Origin: Corynespora cassiicola
Lineage: Eukaryota > Ascomycota > Dothideomycetes > Pleosporales > Corynesporascaceae
Assembly: GCA_022059125.1 (NCBI GenBank)
Contig: JAEUWY010000005.1
Coordinates: 5,208,001 to 5,272,000 of the forward strand
Length of the DNA stretch: 64,000 bases
Direction of reading: 5' to 3'
This document shows, one piece after another, positions 44,144 through 56,081 of the stretch. The notes below the pieces were generated by a model. The model was not told the DNA's origin. It worked only from the letters and a program-made list of their open reading frames with translations, and did no database searches. A program made the translations under genes and the position numbers. Every line of letters begins with the position of its first letter. Positions within the stretch are counted from its first letter, which is position 1.

Positions 44144-45223
44144 TTACATGCCCAGCGCCACAGTCGCAATCACCGCTATCACCACGGCGAATAGCGATTG
44201 CTGTTGGCCGCTAGAAACACCGGAAGTTACATCCTCTTCGAGGGCGGCGTTGGGCAAGCTCCTGCGGCCGACGGGGTTGGTGACGCTGTTTGCGGTGTCC
44301 ACGCTGTCAATGGCCGGGCCGACGTTGAAGAAGTCGACAATGACGAAGGTGGGGGGCTTGCTGTAGACGCCCGAGCACGTCGAGATTGCGACACCGAGAG
44401 CACCCTCGCCCGTAGGGGCGTTGGTGACGTTGACGTAGGTCTGGTTGGGCGTCTGGATGCCGAAGAGCTGGGTCGAGTAGAGGAAGTGGTTCATGAGGAA
44501 CATGCGGCCGGAGCTAGCTGCGGTCTCGGTGGTGAGGCCAGTCGGGCGGTTCGGGTCGCACGAGTACTCGTCTGGGTTCTCATTCTCGAAGTCGTTCTCG
44601 AACTGGAAGGTGTATTGGTCCATGAGGTAGGGGAAGTCGGTGCTGGGTTCGCTCAGCGAGGCGACAAAGGTCATCAGGCGGGTGTTGTTCGAGATGAGCG
44701 ACTGCAGAGTGGGCCACTCTTGCGGAATCGTGGTGAGCGAGGGAGGCGAGTAGGACATGGCATCGACACCTGCCGACTGGTACTGGGCACCAAGGTCTGC
44801 TGCTGAGGCGTCGTCGGCATTGACCAATAGCAGCGTCACCACCTCATTCGGATTGTTGTCCATCCACGTCTTGATATCAGACAGCCAGCTCTCCAAGGTT
44901 CCAGCATCCAACAGGTCGCACGAGCTGTGGCAAAGGTGCCATGCGTCAGCTCCAGTGGTGTCATTCATCTTGTGGACCTGGGCAGTGAGTAACCGCACGC
45001 CAGCGTCAAGCTGTGTGGGAGAGTCATAGAACTGATTGCCCGAGGTGGAGAACTGGGTTGCCTCATTGCGGAGGAAGGGCGAGTTGTGGGCACCGAGGTG
45101 TGTGATGTTGTTGTAGGCCCGTTCGCATAGTGACGGCGAGTTGTTGCATGCTGTCTGTGCAGAGGCGGTTGAGTAGAGGAAGGGCAGCACCGCGGTGGCC
45201 CGGAGGATGTTCCTTAGAAACAT
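44144..45223 (-). CDS. secreted PLC-like phosphodiesterase (PI-PLC X-type fold)
   Basis: The protein has 359 residues in a single exon from the ATG at 45223. A signal peptide (1-22, ending TASAQ) is followed by a TIM-barrel PLC-like domain. NITHLGAHNSPF contains the first candidate active-site His, and AWHLCHSSCDLLD the second, as in fungal PLC-like proteins. LESWLSDIKTWMDNNPNEVVTLLLVN is a typical core strand and helix. The C-terminus has a Ser-rich linker and a hydrophobic end (FAVVIAVIATVALGM) consistent with GPI anchoring. The protein is probably at the cell surface. The substrate is unverified, and activity on phosphoinositides is not certain for this subgroup. Confidence 0.9.
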   Translation of the reverse strand: MFLRNILRATAVLPFLYSTASAQTACNNSPSLCERAYNNITHLGAHNSPFLRNEATQFSTSGNQFYDSPTQLDAGVRLLTAQVHKMNDTTGADAWHLCHSSCDLLDAGTLESWLSDIKTWMDNNPNEVVTLLLVNADDASAADLGAQYQSAGVDAMSYSPPSLTTIPQEWPTLQSLISNNTRLMTFVASLSEPSTDFPYLMDQYTFQFENDFENENPDEYSCDPNRPTGLTTETAASSGRMFLMNHFLYSTQLFGIQTPNQTYVNVTNAPTGEGALGVAISTCSGVYSKPPTFVIVDFFNVGPAIDSVDTANSVTNPVGRRSLPNAALEEDVTSGVSSGQQQSLFAVVIAVIATVALGM

Positions 45224-46461
45224 GGTGGATAGTTGTTGTGTAGTGGTGAAGTGTATACGCCGCAGCTGAGTCCAACTCTTGTTCTTTCAAGTTCAAGGCG
45301 GTATGCAATAAATCAGAAACGACTGATGAAGAGTAAGATCAGAGGAGTAAGCGATGGGAAGGTTAGTGTCTTTAGATATACAAGGCTCAGAAATAGGCGT
45401 AAAATGGGTGGCAGGGAGGGTCTGAATATGTATCTCAGCCAGCACAGCACCCGCCACGGCAGCAGGCCACTTCGCCGCACAGGGCTGGCGGTGGTGGCAG
45501 GGAGTGGAGCCTCATGATGAGCAACACAGCCCCGCGAGACGCGGAAGCACCTGGTACGGGTTTCAGGCGTCGTCAGCGACCTGGACCGCCGAGAAGCGCG
45601 ACGCCTCCGAAACCTGGCCCTGCGCCGCCCTAATAATAGCGGGCGCCCGTTAAGAAGGGTCAGTGGCTGTTTGGTTTGCCGCAAACGGCTGGATGCCTCT
45701 GAATGACCGCCGGGTGCCCGCTGGATGACTGATGGGGCACTGCGAGGCCGGATGCAGTCGTGATGCAGGCTGGCAGCCATCTTTTTTTGGCGTGGCGCCT
45801 TGGCCGGCCATCGGTTGCTGTCACTCCCGGCCAACGCCGCCGATCCTCAGCCCTATGAAGCTCCCAGTGCCCAGTGCCCAGTGCTCCCTGTGTATGCAGA
45901 GCCGCGCCTCAGTGTGCTGCTGGTGTTTTGCGCCGTTACAGCGTTGCACCATGGCCGCTGCCCGCCATTGCACCTTGTCCCTCCCCAGCTTCGCCCTCGC
46001 GCCCACCTCCCCTTCCTCACTGACCCTCCATCAGGCCATCGGAGCGCCTGGCAGCTGCCTCTGGGCTGGGCCCTTTCCCAATTGCACTGCTGCCCGCTGT
46101 TTTGTGCCTCGTCCGCCTCTGCTTCTCCCTTACTCGTACACACCACGCCCAAGCCATCCTGTGGCAGCCCATCGTCCAGCTCATCATTCGTCCAGCTCAT
46201 CATCCATCCAGCCATCCACCACAGCCTCCATAAATACACTCCATCTCCACCCCCAGCCTTCGTATCCACGCCCGCATCTGTAAGCCGTCCAATAGCGCCT
46301 GCACCCCCACAATCGCGTCCCTCGACCCTCGCTCAGCTACGTCAGCTACGTCACGCCACGCGTCGACGCCCGAGAGCCAAACAAACAGACCAACCAAGAA
46401 AATTTCTCTCGCTCACCACCACATACTACCCGGCGGGCTCGATCGCCCCCAGCCCTTCGCA
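45224..46461. other. divergent promoter region, nothing recognised
   Basis: Frames of 138-287 residues in this C-rich stretch overlap each other on both strands and show biased composition without domains. They are treated as leader and promoter sequence. Confidence 0.45.
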
Positions 46462-47073
46462 ATGGTTACGCTACAGTCGCCCTCGCACCAATTTCCCGAG
46501 GCCCACCCCACCATCATCCCGCCTCACCTCTCCTGGTTCGCCGGCACATGGAACGTCACCCACTCAACCCTCCCCATGTGGAAGAAGAACCGCAACGTGC
46601 AAATCACCTACCAGCCCATCCCCAATACCGATAGTGAGGTTCCCCGCCTCAAAGACGACGTAACCTACCAGTCCCTCTCCTCCAACAAGATCAAGACGGT
46701 CCGCGGCATCGACAAGCCCTTCGACGTGCCCGACGCCAACGTGCAGCCCCTCAAGGACGCCGCCTTCCGCGCGAGCCTGGCATACAAGTGGCGGGGCAAG
46801 GGCTGGTTGAAGTTCGTGACGAGCAAGTGGGAGATCTTGGGGTATGGGTCCGAGGAAGGTACCGGCCGGCTCTGGGTCGTGACCTACTTTGCCAAGACCG
46901 TCTTCACGCCCGCCGGCGTAGACATCTACTCGCGCGGTGGGGCCCTGCACGTGGAGACGGTTGAGAGCATCAAGGCGGCGCTTGCGGGCATGCGCGGGGA
47001 TGTTGCCAAGCTGGCCACTGAGATTTATGCCGTCAGTGTCGATGGGGCCCGAGACGGTCTTGTCGCTGAGTGA
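46462..47073 (+). CDS. conserved fungal protein, possible calycin-like barrel
   Basis: The protein has 203 residues in a single exon from the ATG at 46462. The N-terminal PPHLSWFAGTWNVTHSTLPMW segment resembles the G-x-W strand start of calycin/lipocalin-like barrels. YKWRGKGWLKFVTSKWEILGYG and WVVTYFAKTVFTPAGVDIYSR continue an alternating strand pattern. The C-terminal 40 residues are helical (ESIKAALAGMRGDVAKLA). No signal peptide is seen, so a cytosolic location is likely. The fold suggestion is inference from motif and strand pattern; the function is unknown. Confidence 0.8.
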   Translation: MVTLQSPSHQFPEAHPTIIPPHLSWFAGTWNVTHSTLPMWKKNRNVQITYQPIPNTDSEVPRLKDDVTYQSLSSNKIKTVRGIDKPFDVPDANVQPLKDAAFRASLAYKWRGKGWLKFVTSKWEILGYGSEEGTGRLWVVTYFAKTVFTPAGVDIYSRGGALHVETVESIKAALAGMRGDVAKLATEIYAVSVDGARDGLVAE

Positions 47074-47788
47074 GTATCCCCCCCCCAGTATTGTGGGGGG
47101 TTGAGAGTTCTTGGGGGTGACGACGCTGCTACTCGTGGAGGAAATATGGGAGGGTCACTATTGCTTTCGTTCTTGATACCCACTACACTTGACTTTGTAA
47201 TCATTGGTAATTGCCCTCTCCATTCCAGCATTGTATACATAGAGCTAGTTAGCCCTATGCGAATCAAAGTCTATCGAGCTCGTGAGCTGGCTCTTCTACA
47301 GCTCTTCAATAAATGTCCCAGTCAGTCCCGAACTATAACCCTAGCGATGCATCGGGGTGTACTGGGTGTTTATAGTCAACCTGACGTGTAGATTGTAGCC
47401 TGTTACCATACAAGACAGTTATTTCTGTTTAAATCGTTCTGCTGCTATTTGAACCAAACTCATCCTGACTCCCTACCTAGGTGGGTCATCTACAAGAGTC
47501 TACAAGAGTGCCCAGATCCAAGTCACACGTAGGAATGGTCCACAACTTAAGAATCATCCATTTCATTTGATGCCAACCCTGTCAACCATCCACCAGAGGC
47601 CAACTACTAAAAGTCGCCTTGCGGAACCGAGTCTAGGTACTCCTATCCTTGAGAAAACAACCACCAGAATGTGGTCAGCATAGCCCAAGGCGAATTACAC
47701 GCATGTATCATCGAAAGGTGCCAATAACTCCATTCCAACTCCACTCCTTAGCCAGCCGCAAGCGTACACCCGCCATAGCTCCCTTCGC
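47074..47788. other. 3'-to-3' intergenic region
   Basis: The region lies between two convergent genes. A TACCTAGGTG near-copy of the recurrent palindrome is at about 47474. No gene is seen. Confidence 0.4.
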
Positions 47789-50700
47789 TCAGTCGAGAAG
47801 ATTCATGTTGGTGGCATCGGCATACGAGAACTTGCCCTTGAATTTGTACTTGGACGATGCGGAACCGAAACCATCGGCGCTGAGGTCTCCCAGCAAGTCG
47901 GTGTTGTGCGAGTGAAGTGCAGAAGCCTTCTTCGGGGTCTCGACCTCGATGAGCTGCTCCATCTTTTGACACGCTTCCAACGTCCTCTGGAAACTGGCCA
48001 CTTCCTCGGCCGTCTTCTTCATGAACTCTTCATCCTCTACTTTTGCCCCTCCGTTAGCATACACAGTCCAGTCATCCGTGCTGTGAGAGCGGACTGAATT
48101 ACCACTAGGGATAATTGAGAAGCCAGTAGGCGTTGGAGGTACTTTGAATGAGCTGCCCTGGCCACCCATTCCCGCTGGTTTGATGAGACTCTTCATACCG
48201 TTTCCATAACGCTCGCACCTCTGACATCTGCAAGGGTCGCAACACATGGCATCGCAAGGATGGCCGCACGTGTCTATCCTCTTATCGCATTTCTGAGTGC
48301 AGTTGATGCGATCGTTCTCAAACGGATGGCACCTCAACATGCAGGTGTGACCGCATGGAAGTTTGCACCGACAGACTTCATCGCAGCCGCCATTGATGTA
48401 CTGCCAGTCACCCGGCTCCTCGATCCAAGTCTTGTAGCCGTGATTGCTGCAGGTGAGTGGAAAGTTGTATCCGATACGCCGCTGGCCAATCCTCGTCTTC
48501 TTCTTGCCCTTGTCAAACATGATCATAGCCACTTCGGCCCATGTGGGGCTCTCGCAGGCCAGCAATTCTCCATTTCCGAAGATGTAAAACCCCCGCTTGG
48601 CACGCGAAAGTGCGACGCAAACGCGATTGTCAACAGATAGGAATCCAATGTTGTGTCTCTGGTTGCTCCGGACGAGAGACAACAAGACAATGTCGTTTTC
48701 CTCGCCCTGGTACGAATCTACAGTGACGACGTTGAATTGGGTGCCCTGGAGGTTTTGATGGAGTCGCAACTTCTTCAAAAGGAGCTTCCTCTGCCCGTTA
48801 TAGAAGGTTAGAAGAGTAATCCTCTTGGGATCCTCGCCATTGAGCAGAAGGTAGTCAATGAATCCGACAATCATGTCGGCCTCCTTTTCGTTGAGGCAAG
48901 ACATGTATACGTCCTGCGATTCAGGCCATTCGTGCGTGAAGAAGAAGGTGTTACAGCCTCCCATACCCTCTATGGGCGGGCGGTTGCTGATATCCTTGAC
49001 GCTGGCATGATCTTTGAGCTGTTTTCCATATATCGGCTCCAGGAGGCGGCGCACTTCAGGTATCATCCTCCGCTGTCGCTGGAGGGTGATGAAGTTTACT
49101 TGATTCAAGACCATGCGCTCAAACAGCGAAAGATTGAAGTTGAAGGGTTCATCTTCAAAATCACGAATCTGACAGCGTGGACGTAGTTGTTGATGATCGC
49201 CGACGAGGATAAGGTGCTCTAATGTCGGAAGACAGCCTGCTGCAACAGGTGCCTCCAATGTCTCAGCAGCTTCTTCGACAAGAACAACCCGGGGCCTCAG
49301 ACTAGCCAAGAGTGGACGATATTTGCTCAAGCCAGTAGTTGTCGTACCAATGAGGCGCTGGCTCTGCAAGAGACGTTGGTCTTCCTCCCATTGCCCGATC
49401 TTGCGTTCCTCCACAGCTTTTGCGTATTGGATGGCGAACCTACGGAAATCAACTATGATTGCCTTCTTGACCTGCCTCAAAAAGTAGTTATAGATGGCGC
49501 CTCGGTACTGAGCGGGGACTTTCTGGAGGTCATCTTTTTCTTTCAAGATTTTTTCAATCTCGCCGTCGCTTAATCCAGTGCCCCTGCCACTGAATTTATC
49601 GCTCAGAGCAAATACGGGACCTCTGAGAGCTTCAATGTCATCGTCATCTCGGGCAACCGCCTCTGCTTCTAGCTCCTGAACCTTCTCTATCTCGAAGTCC
49701 TCTTCTTCATATTCCATGCCAAAATCATCGGGAAGTAGTGGATGGTTACAGGGTATAAGGCATCGGCCTACCCAGTTCTCCATGTGCCAGCTATCACCCT
49801 TGCCCTCGCCCGACATGCCCATGACGCTGTCTATCTCCATTGATTCGGCCTGCTTAGGGCTAATCAAATGGCGAGCGAGGAGGATCTTGTGGCTAAGTGC
49901 CCCTTCTTCAGAGTTCATGCTCAAGGGAAGAAGAGTCCCTTGCATTGTATGGGTCAATCCTCGGATTTTTGCCATAGACTTGGTCTTCAAGCTACCAGGT
50001 GTCTTCTCTTGTGGCTGACCTGAGCGTACCTCAAAGAGAGTTCGCTTCTTGATCTTGTCCTTGTCTTTGGATCGACCGCCTAGTCGGATGAAGTTTGGTT
50101 CAAATTCTGCGACATGTCTCAACAGCTGGTCGAGAGCATGGTTGGTTTGGCAGGTCACAATGATAGGAGGATCCTCGGGCCTCATGTTGGCAAGTAGTAA
50201 CTTCAGTGCCACGACGGAGACATAGGTCTTTCCAGTTCCTGGCGGGCCTTGAACAATTGCCAATCGATTGGTCAGCATGCATTTGAGAGCATCCGACTGT
50301 GAAGCATCGAGACCGTGGGATGTCGTTGATGGCCATTGCTGGAGTATGTTGACGTTCTGGAATGCCTCCGATTCTTCCATGGTGACAAGAGAGCTCATAT
50401 CGTAAAAGGGTTGAAGCTGGACATAGTTTGGGGACTGTACTGTCTGGTCTGCCCTTACCAGATACTCTGACAATGGGAATTTTTCACGCACAAGATGCTG
50501 AAGTGATGTCATTGTGTGACGAGTGGCTTCGAAGAAGCTGTTGCGACTCTCTACCATAAGCCATTTCTTCATAGGGTCAACTTGCGTGTCTTCGGGATTG
50601 AGAAAGAAGAGGTCAAGCTCTGGCGGATTCTGCTGTAAAGCCGCGAGTGGCCTAGCAGCCACAACCGCCAGGATACAAGTAGTTTCGAATAAATCGTCCG

Positions 50701-51519
50701 ACAAAGCGACAAGGCTTCCTGTGATCAATCGCTTGGATTGATCCCATCTCACAAACTTTTTGACGCGGCTTAGCGAGAAGGCAACGCGAGTGGCGAGCCC
50801 GCGGGGCGAGAAAACCATGGCCCTGACATAAACGGGCTCGTATATGCCGATGCCATACTTTTGGCCATACTCGCCCTCATCGAGCAACGGATCCATCCGC
50901 ACTTGGTCTACAGCTTCGCGTAAAGGACGAACAGCGTCCTCCCTGAGGAAGTTGTAGTGAGTTCGCAAGTACTCCTCTTTCGAATTGAAAGCGCCTTCAC
51001 TTTTGTTGGGCTCCAATGTATCTGGATCGCTATCGTTGTTGCCGTCGCTGAAGTCGATGATGGTTTCTCCGATCTGGAAGCCAGGTTCGCGGGCGGGCAA
51101 GACTTCGGTCGACAGTGGGATCTCGGGCTTAGATGCCCATGCGCCTGCATTGGTGGGCTTTTTCGAATCATGGAAATAGTTGCGAATATCATTGTTTGCG
51201 CGGGGAGGAGCGGCTGTGGGTACGACATCTGGATCTGGGTAGGAATCACAACGCTGCCCAAGGCGTTCGAACAGATGCGAGTTCATGTTGCCTGCACAAA
51301 AGTTAGCAGCAATGGTAAAACAGTCTAGTGGAAAGAAAAAGAGGGAGAGAGAGAATAAATATCAGGCAGGGAAACGCGTATTGCGCATGTCTAAGACACT
51401 GACTTACCTGCGTCGACATCGGCCAGTGAGGCGTAAGCGTTGTTGGCTTGCGCGATACTGCCTCTGTCGACACCTTCGTTACGTGGCTGCCGGCTATGAA
51501 TCCTTCTATTTCTCGCCAT
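47789..51519 (-). CDS. NFX1-type zinc finger and superfamily 1 helicase protein (ZNFX1/Hrr1-like)
   Basis: CDS complement(join(47789..51291, 51408..51519)), 1204 residues. A 116-nt intron joins an N-terminal 37-residue exon (MARNRRIHSRQ...) to GNMNSHLF, so the start at 51286 would be too short. The helicase core has Walker A GPPGTGKT (about 386-393), a VEEAAE Walker B variant normal for this family, the motif TVDSYQGEENDIVLLSLVR and VALSRAKRGFYIFG. A Cys/His cluster near the C-terminus (CGHTCMLRCHP through CGHPCDAMCC) is an NFX1-type zinc finger. Relatives include animal ZNFX1 and fission yeast Hrr1, an RNA-silencing helicase, which suggests a role with small RNAs or RNA surveillance (inference). 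The gene is divergent from SPT8. Confidence 0.92.
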
Positions 51520-53052
51520 GGTGGGAGTGGGGGAGTGGGATATTAATGAATGAGAAACCTGGCTTAAATGAAGGTGAAGATTGGATTCCGAGGTAGGGGT
51601 TTAGAGCAGAGTAGATTGTTGTCAAAATGCGTTCAGATTGCTGGAACCGTTTCACTCGCTTGGCAAACGGTAGAGGTGGCGGTGTAAATCAGCCCGAAGG
51701 AAGGTGCACTTTCACTTGGATACGTAATCGGCAATCACAGACAAACCGTAGTGTGTCAAACCAACCACGTTGAGTCGAGTAGATTGAGGCAATAAAAACA
51801 AAAGGAGGTGCCGAAAAGGGCCAGAGAGGTACAGCGAAAATGTAGAGCCCTGAAGGGTTAAAACAACCCCCCTCCCGGAAAGTCTGTCTTTTCATGATCG
51901 CCTAGCAATTTTTGAAGTCTCTCTATGGCAACTCGCTATTAATATCTGCTCTCTATCACAGCCAGTAAAGCAAAGGAAATTCCCTGCTTTTCCAAGCCTA
52001 CTTTGATCCGGAGCCCAGCGCCTATATCAGATATATATTGCACAAACCCAAAGGGGTAAAGGTCGAGAAGTTAAAGACGTGATGTATTGATTATCACGTC
52101 TCTCACTATCCTGTCTCTCTCGGACACAGCAGTCGAGAAGTAGCCGGCACTGGTGGCAGTAGTGACCGACACAGGAAACGCATAAATACAGACATGCCGA
52201 ATCATGACCATAGAGATTTTGATAAAACAGCACTTTATGGTCTTATAATGACACTAAAATGCCCACCTACCTACCTAGGTATGTAGACATCTTTCCATCT
52301 CGACGGGGGAGCAAACAATCATGTCTGCTGGCTCGAGCTGCCTAGTTAGGAGGTAATCTTTACAACACTTGTACATGAAGCGCACCGCAAAGGGAGATGC
52401 AGATTCTAAAAGGAGCCAGTAACTACTAGGGTAAAGAGAGGCCATTAGGGCCAGTAGTTTTTGAGTGGAGTCGGAAAGCATGGTTTGAGGAAGGGTGAAT
52501 TTAGAGAGTATGTCTTGCGCTACCTGGCCTCCTTATCTCCATAAAAGAGCTTTACTCCCGTCTTGGATCTCAGGTAGCTCTCCGAATCATCTCCCTCGTG
52601 TACACCATGGTCCGCGAGGCTTCGTTCTGCTCGCGAGACGGTCTGGCGCGCCGCGATTGCACGTCTGCTTGTCGTTCCGCTTCCGATCTCTGAGAAATCA
52701 TGCACAGCTTGAACTCAATCAAGACAAAGCAGCAACTGATTGTCGCGCTCATGGCTTTCTACCAAAACTGTTTCGTTGGTGATTGACATGGGTGCTGCAT
52801 GGGGAACGAGTAATGCCGTCTCAGGGTTGCTGAATCAGCGTTCTTGGCATCTCCGCCCGAGCCTCATCGACGGGTTGTTTGGAAGACGCGCACCGGCGCA
52901 GCGAGTTCGCATAGCAGATCCTCGGTGTTCCTTAATGTTTTAATCCCACTCCACTTCCGCAAACATCACACATCAGCAGCGACGGCCCCCAACAGTCGTA
53001 CATATACCCCGCACCGGCAGGCGCAAGCGGGCCGTAAATTGATGGCATCAGG
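51520..53052. other. divergent promoter region of the helicase and SPT8 genes
   Basis: No gene is supported in the 1.5 kb. The palindrome TACCTAGGTA is at 52272-52281. Confidence 0.45.
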
Positions 53053-55244
53053 ATGAACTTCGACGATGACGATGACAACGGAGCCGGTGGGTCCCTCATA
53101 TCATGTGCCCTTCCTCTCGCATCCTTGCTCATATAAAATCTCAGGCTCTCCCGACACAAGCTCCGAGAACGATGCCGACGAAGTTATGGAGGATGTTGAC
53201 GACGGGGATGCCGACGCGGACGCCGATGCCGACGGGGACGGGGATGATGGCGATGGAGACGATGGGGATAACGACGATGATGACGGGGACGGCGATAACG
53301 ACGACGATGACCAGGACCAGGACGAGGCAGACAGCCCGGCGCAGGGCCAACGGCTAGGAGGCAGCCTTCCCAATGGTGTATCTGGCGCTGGAGGTCCCCG
53401 GACGGGCACCAATCCGACCGTTACGCTGACTTCGCCGTCACCGAGAGCTGCCTCGCTGTCTGCCCTTGGAGGCCTGCCTTTCCGTCCGAGTGTACGCCCT
53501 GAAGCGCTGAACGCGCCCGTATATGACATTGTGCCCACCATGGCTGCTCCGCATTCTACCTCCATAAACGCCATTACCGCCACGCCAGACATGCGATGGG
53601 TATTTAGTGGCGGCGCCGATGGATATATTCGGAAGTTCAACTGGGTGGATACGGCCAACGGAAAGTTGGCACTCACAGTAGCTCAACGGCACCCTTTCGT
53701 GGATAGTGTCACCAAAGCGGGTGTGCTGTTGAGTTATTGGGAAAACGAAGACATATCAGGTACGGTGTAACATGTTGCGTCCCCGCATGAACATTCTTGT
53801 TCTAACTTGTGGTCAGACCGCCCGGGAGATGACTCAGTCACACTTTCGCCTGTTTATTCACTGGCAGTACATCACCAATCACTGTGGCTGCTGTCTGGTC
53901 TCGAGTCGGGAGGTATCAACCTTCAGTCTGTGCGCCATGAGGAGGGCAAGCGCATTCATACTCTCCGCCAGCACACGTCTGCCGTGTCTGTCCTGACCTT
54001 ATCTCAAGACGAAAAGTCGGTCCTATCTGGTAGTTGGGACAGAACGATTAACGATTGGGATCTGAATACCGGCCAAGTGAAGAGACGATTCGAAACGAGC
54101 GGTAGCCAGATCTCCGCCATCGAACAACGGCCTCTGTCTACTCTACCAATTCCCCAAGACACAGAAATACATCCCACTTCCAACGGCACATTTTCTTCGA
54201 ACAATGCTGCACGGCCCCAGCCCAATGGTCTCTTCTCGAACGGGTCGGGGTCGTCTTCACGGCTGGCTCAGAACCGAGAGGAGAATGGCAACGAAGATGC
54301 TGCTGGTTCGCCCGAGGATTCGCTTTTTGGGGATAAGGATTCGTTGTTCGGAGACGACAAAGATCCATCCAACGGCCCATCAGCCCTGGCGCCATTTGGA
54401 GACGATGAAGAAGACGAGTTTTCTAGAGCCATTGCGAATGGCATCCAACAAGCTGACGAAGATGCTCAAGCGGATTTGGATATGATGGATATTGGCGGTC
54501 CGGTTCAAGCACCTCAGCCGGATGAGCCGTCAGAGTCAGCAAAAGAACCCCCGGGTGATGCCCAGGAGCCCGTCGCGAACGGAGTGGCTGACTCTCAGCT
54601 GACTATGAATGGCCTTCCCCATTCTGAAGAAATCATCAACCCAATATCGACGGTGGCGCAGTCTGAGCAACCCGAGTCTTCTGAGACGACTTTTGTTGAC
54701 GCTTCAATTGACGGTACTCTGCGCATCTGGGATCGACGACAGCCAAACCCCGTCGCGCGCATCGTCCCTATGCGTACTACCCCGCCATGGTGCATGAATG
54801 CCTGTTGGTCGCCAGATGGGAACTTTATATACGCCGGCCGCAGGAATGGAACAGTCGAAGAGTACAGTCTGCACAAGGGATTGCGCGAGCCGAGAAGAAC
54901 GTTCAAATTTCCCGGGGTTAGTGGAGCCGTGAGCGCGGTACGGGCGATGCCAAATGGCAAGCATCTTGTTTGGTAAGCCAGTTGCGTGGGCGTCGACGAG
55001 CTGCATGCTGACCTGGTTTAGTGCTTCATATGATATCCTCCGACTCTACGACTTGCGCGAGCAAGAGAGCACCAAGGCGTCAGCGGTGCCATTCCTCATT
55101 GTTCCCGGCCATCGGACCGGAGTGATTTCGCAGCTGTATCTTGATCCGACCTGTAGCTTTATGATCTCTACGGGTGGGAACCGGGGGTGGGAAGGGAGCA
55201 CGACCGAGGTTTTGCTCGGCTACGAAATCGGGATCCCGTCGTGA
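53053..55244 (+). CDS. SPT8: SAGA complex subunit Spt8 (WD40 protein)
   Basis: CDS join(53053..53086, 53145..53759, 53817..54972, 55022..55244), 675 residues. Exon 1 encodes 11 residues plus one base (MNFDDDDDNGA). It joins GSPDTSSENDADE through a 58-nt intron (GTGGGT...CTCAG), extending the acidic N-terminus typical of Spt8. A 40-residue Asp/Gly/Ala run follows. WD-type repeats are visible: INAITATPDMRWVFSGGADGYIRKF, VSVLTLSQDEKSVLSGSWDRTINDWDL, TFVDASIDGTLRIWDRR and SPDGNFIYAGRRNGTVEEYSL. The later introns are 57 and 49 nt. Spt8 contacts TBP within SAGA and affects start-site use. The central 150 residues between repeats are low complexity. Confidence 0.93.
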
Positions 55245-56081
55245 CATGCTTTGCTTATACCCAGGATCGTGGCGTTGGCGTTTTCAACCAGGGGGATACT
55301 TCGATCGGGCCATGATTTTCGGTTGGGAGGTGTCGTGGGGTTCTGGCATTTTCAAAACATCAGTAGGCGCGCATGGAGCATCCGCAGTATCCGTAACCAT
55401 CGCCAATGAAGCGGTGAAGACACATGCTCCCTCGATGCTTTGTGATGCCACGTTGATGGGAGTGAACATGCACTGATGGCTTGTGGAATCTCATTGGTTG
55501 GCAGGGCTCCAACGCTTACATCGGCACGTGCGCGTGCCACGGGGCGGACTGCAGCGGCGCCACAATTCCAGCTTCGACTTAAAGAGCCTCGACCCACCGT
55601 GAAAATGCGTGAGCACCACCACCAATTCGGCCTGCAGACTTGTTGTGCGAGAGAAGTCGACGACGAAATTCTGGCCCGCCGCATTGTGCCGCGCCGAACC
55701 ACAAGAGCTTGGGTCACGTCATCTTGCAGGTCGCGGTCCGCTCGAGTCGCATGTTCACCGCAACAACACCAGGCTTTTCGACGGGTGCCGGATGGAGGAA
55801 GCAGACTGGATGAGTCGGCTCTGTGATTTTGGCATTGGAAAGAGAAGGCCCGGGTGAAAGGAAGTGGCTGCACCGCGCGTGCTCCTGCCGCCCTCGTTGG
55901 CACGCCTCCAGCCTAGCACTCGATTGTCCTGTACCCCTAGACACACCATGGCCATACATTGAGCACAGCATACATTTCTTTATTTTTCTTTTCCCATCTC
56001 CCACCCGCTTCCCGCCGTCTGCCAACCCTCCCAAGACCTGGCCGCCTAAGGGGGCTGAGCACCCTCGTCCTGCGCCGTACC
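55245..56081. other. intergenic region, nothing recognised
   Basis: 3' end of SPT8 and promoter of the inositol phosphate kinase gene. No supported gene is present. Confidence 0.4.

Noticed and set aside
45313..46450. Open frames of 140-290 residues upstream of the gene at 46462
   Set aside because: They overlap on opposite strands, are biased to Pro, Ser and Arg, and lie where the promoters of two divergent genes belong.
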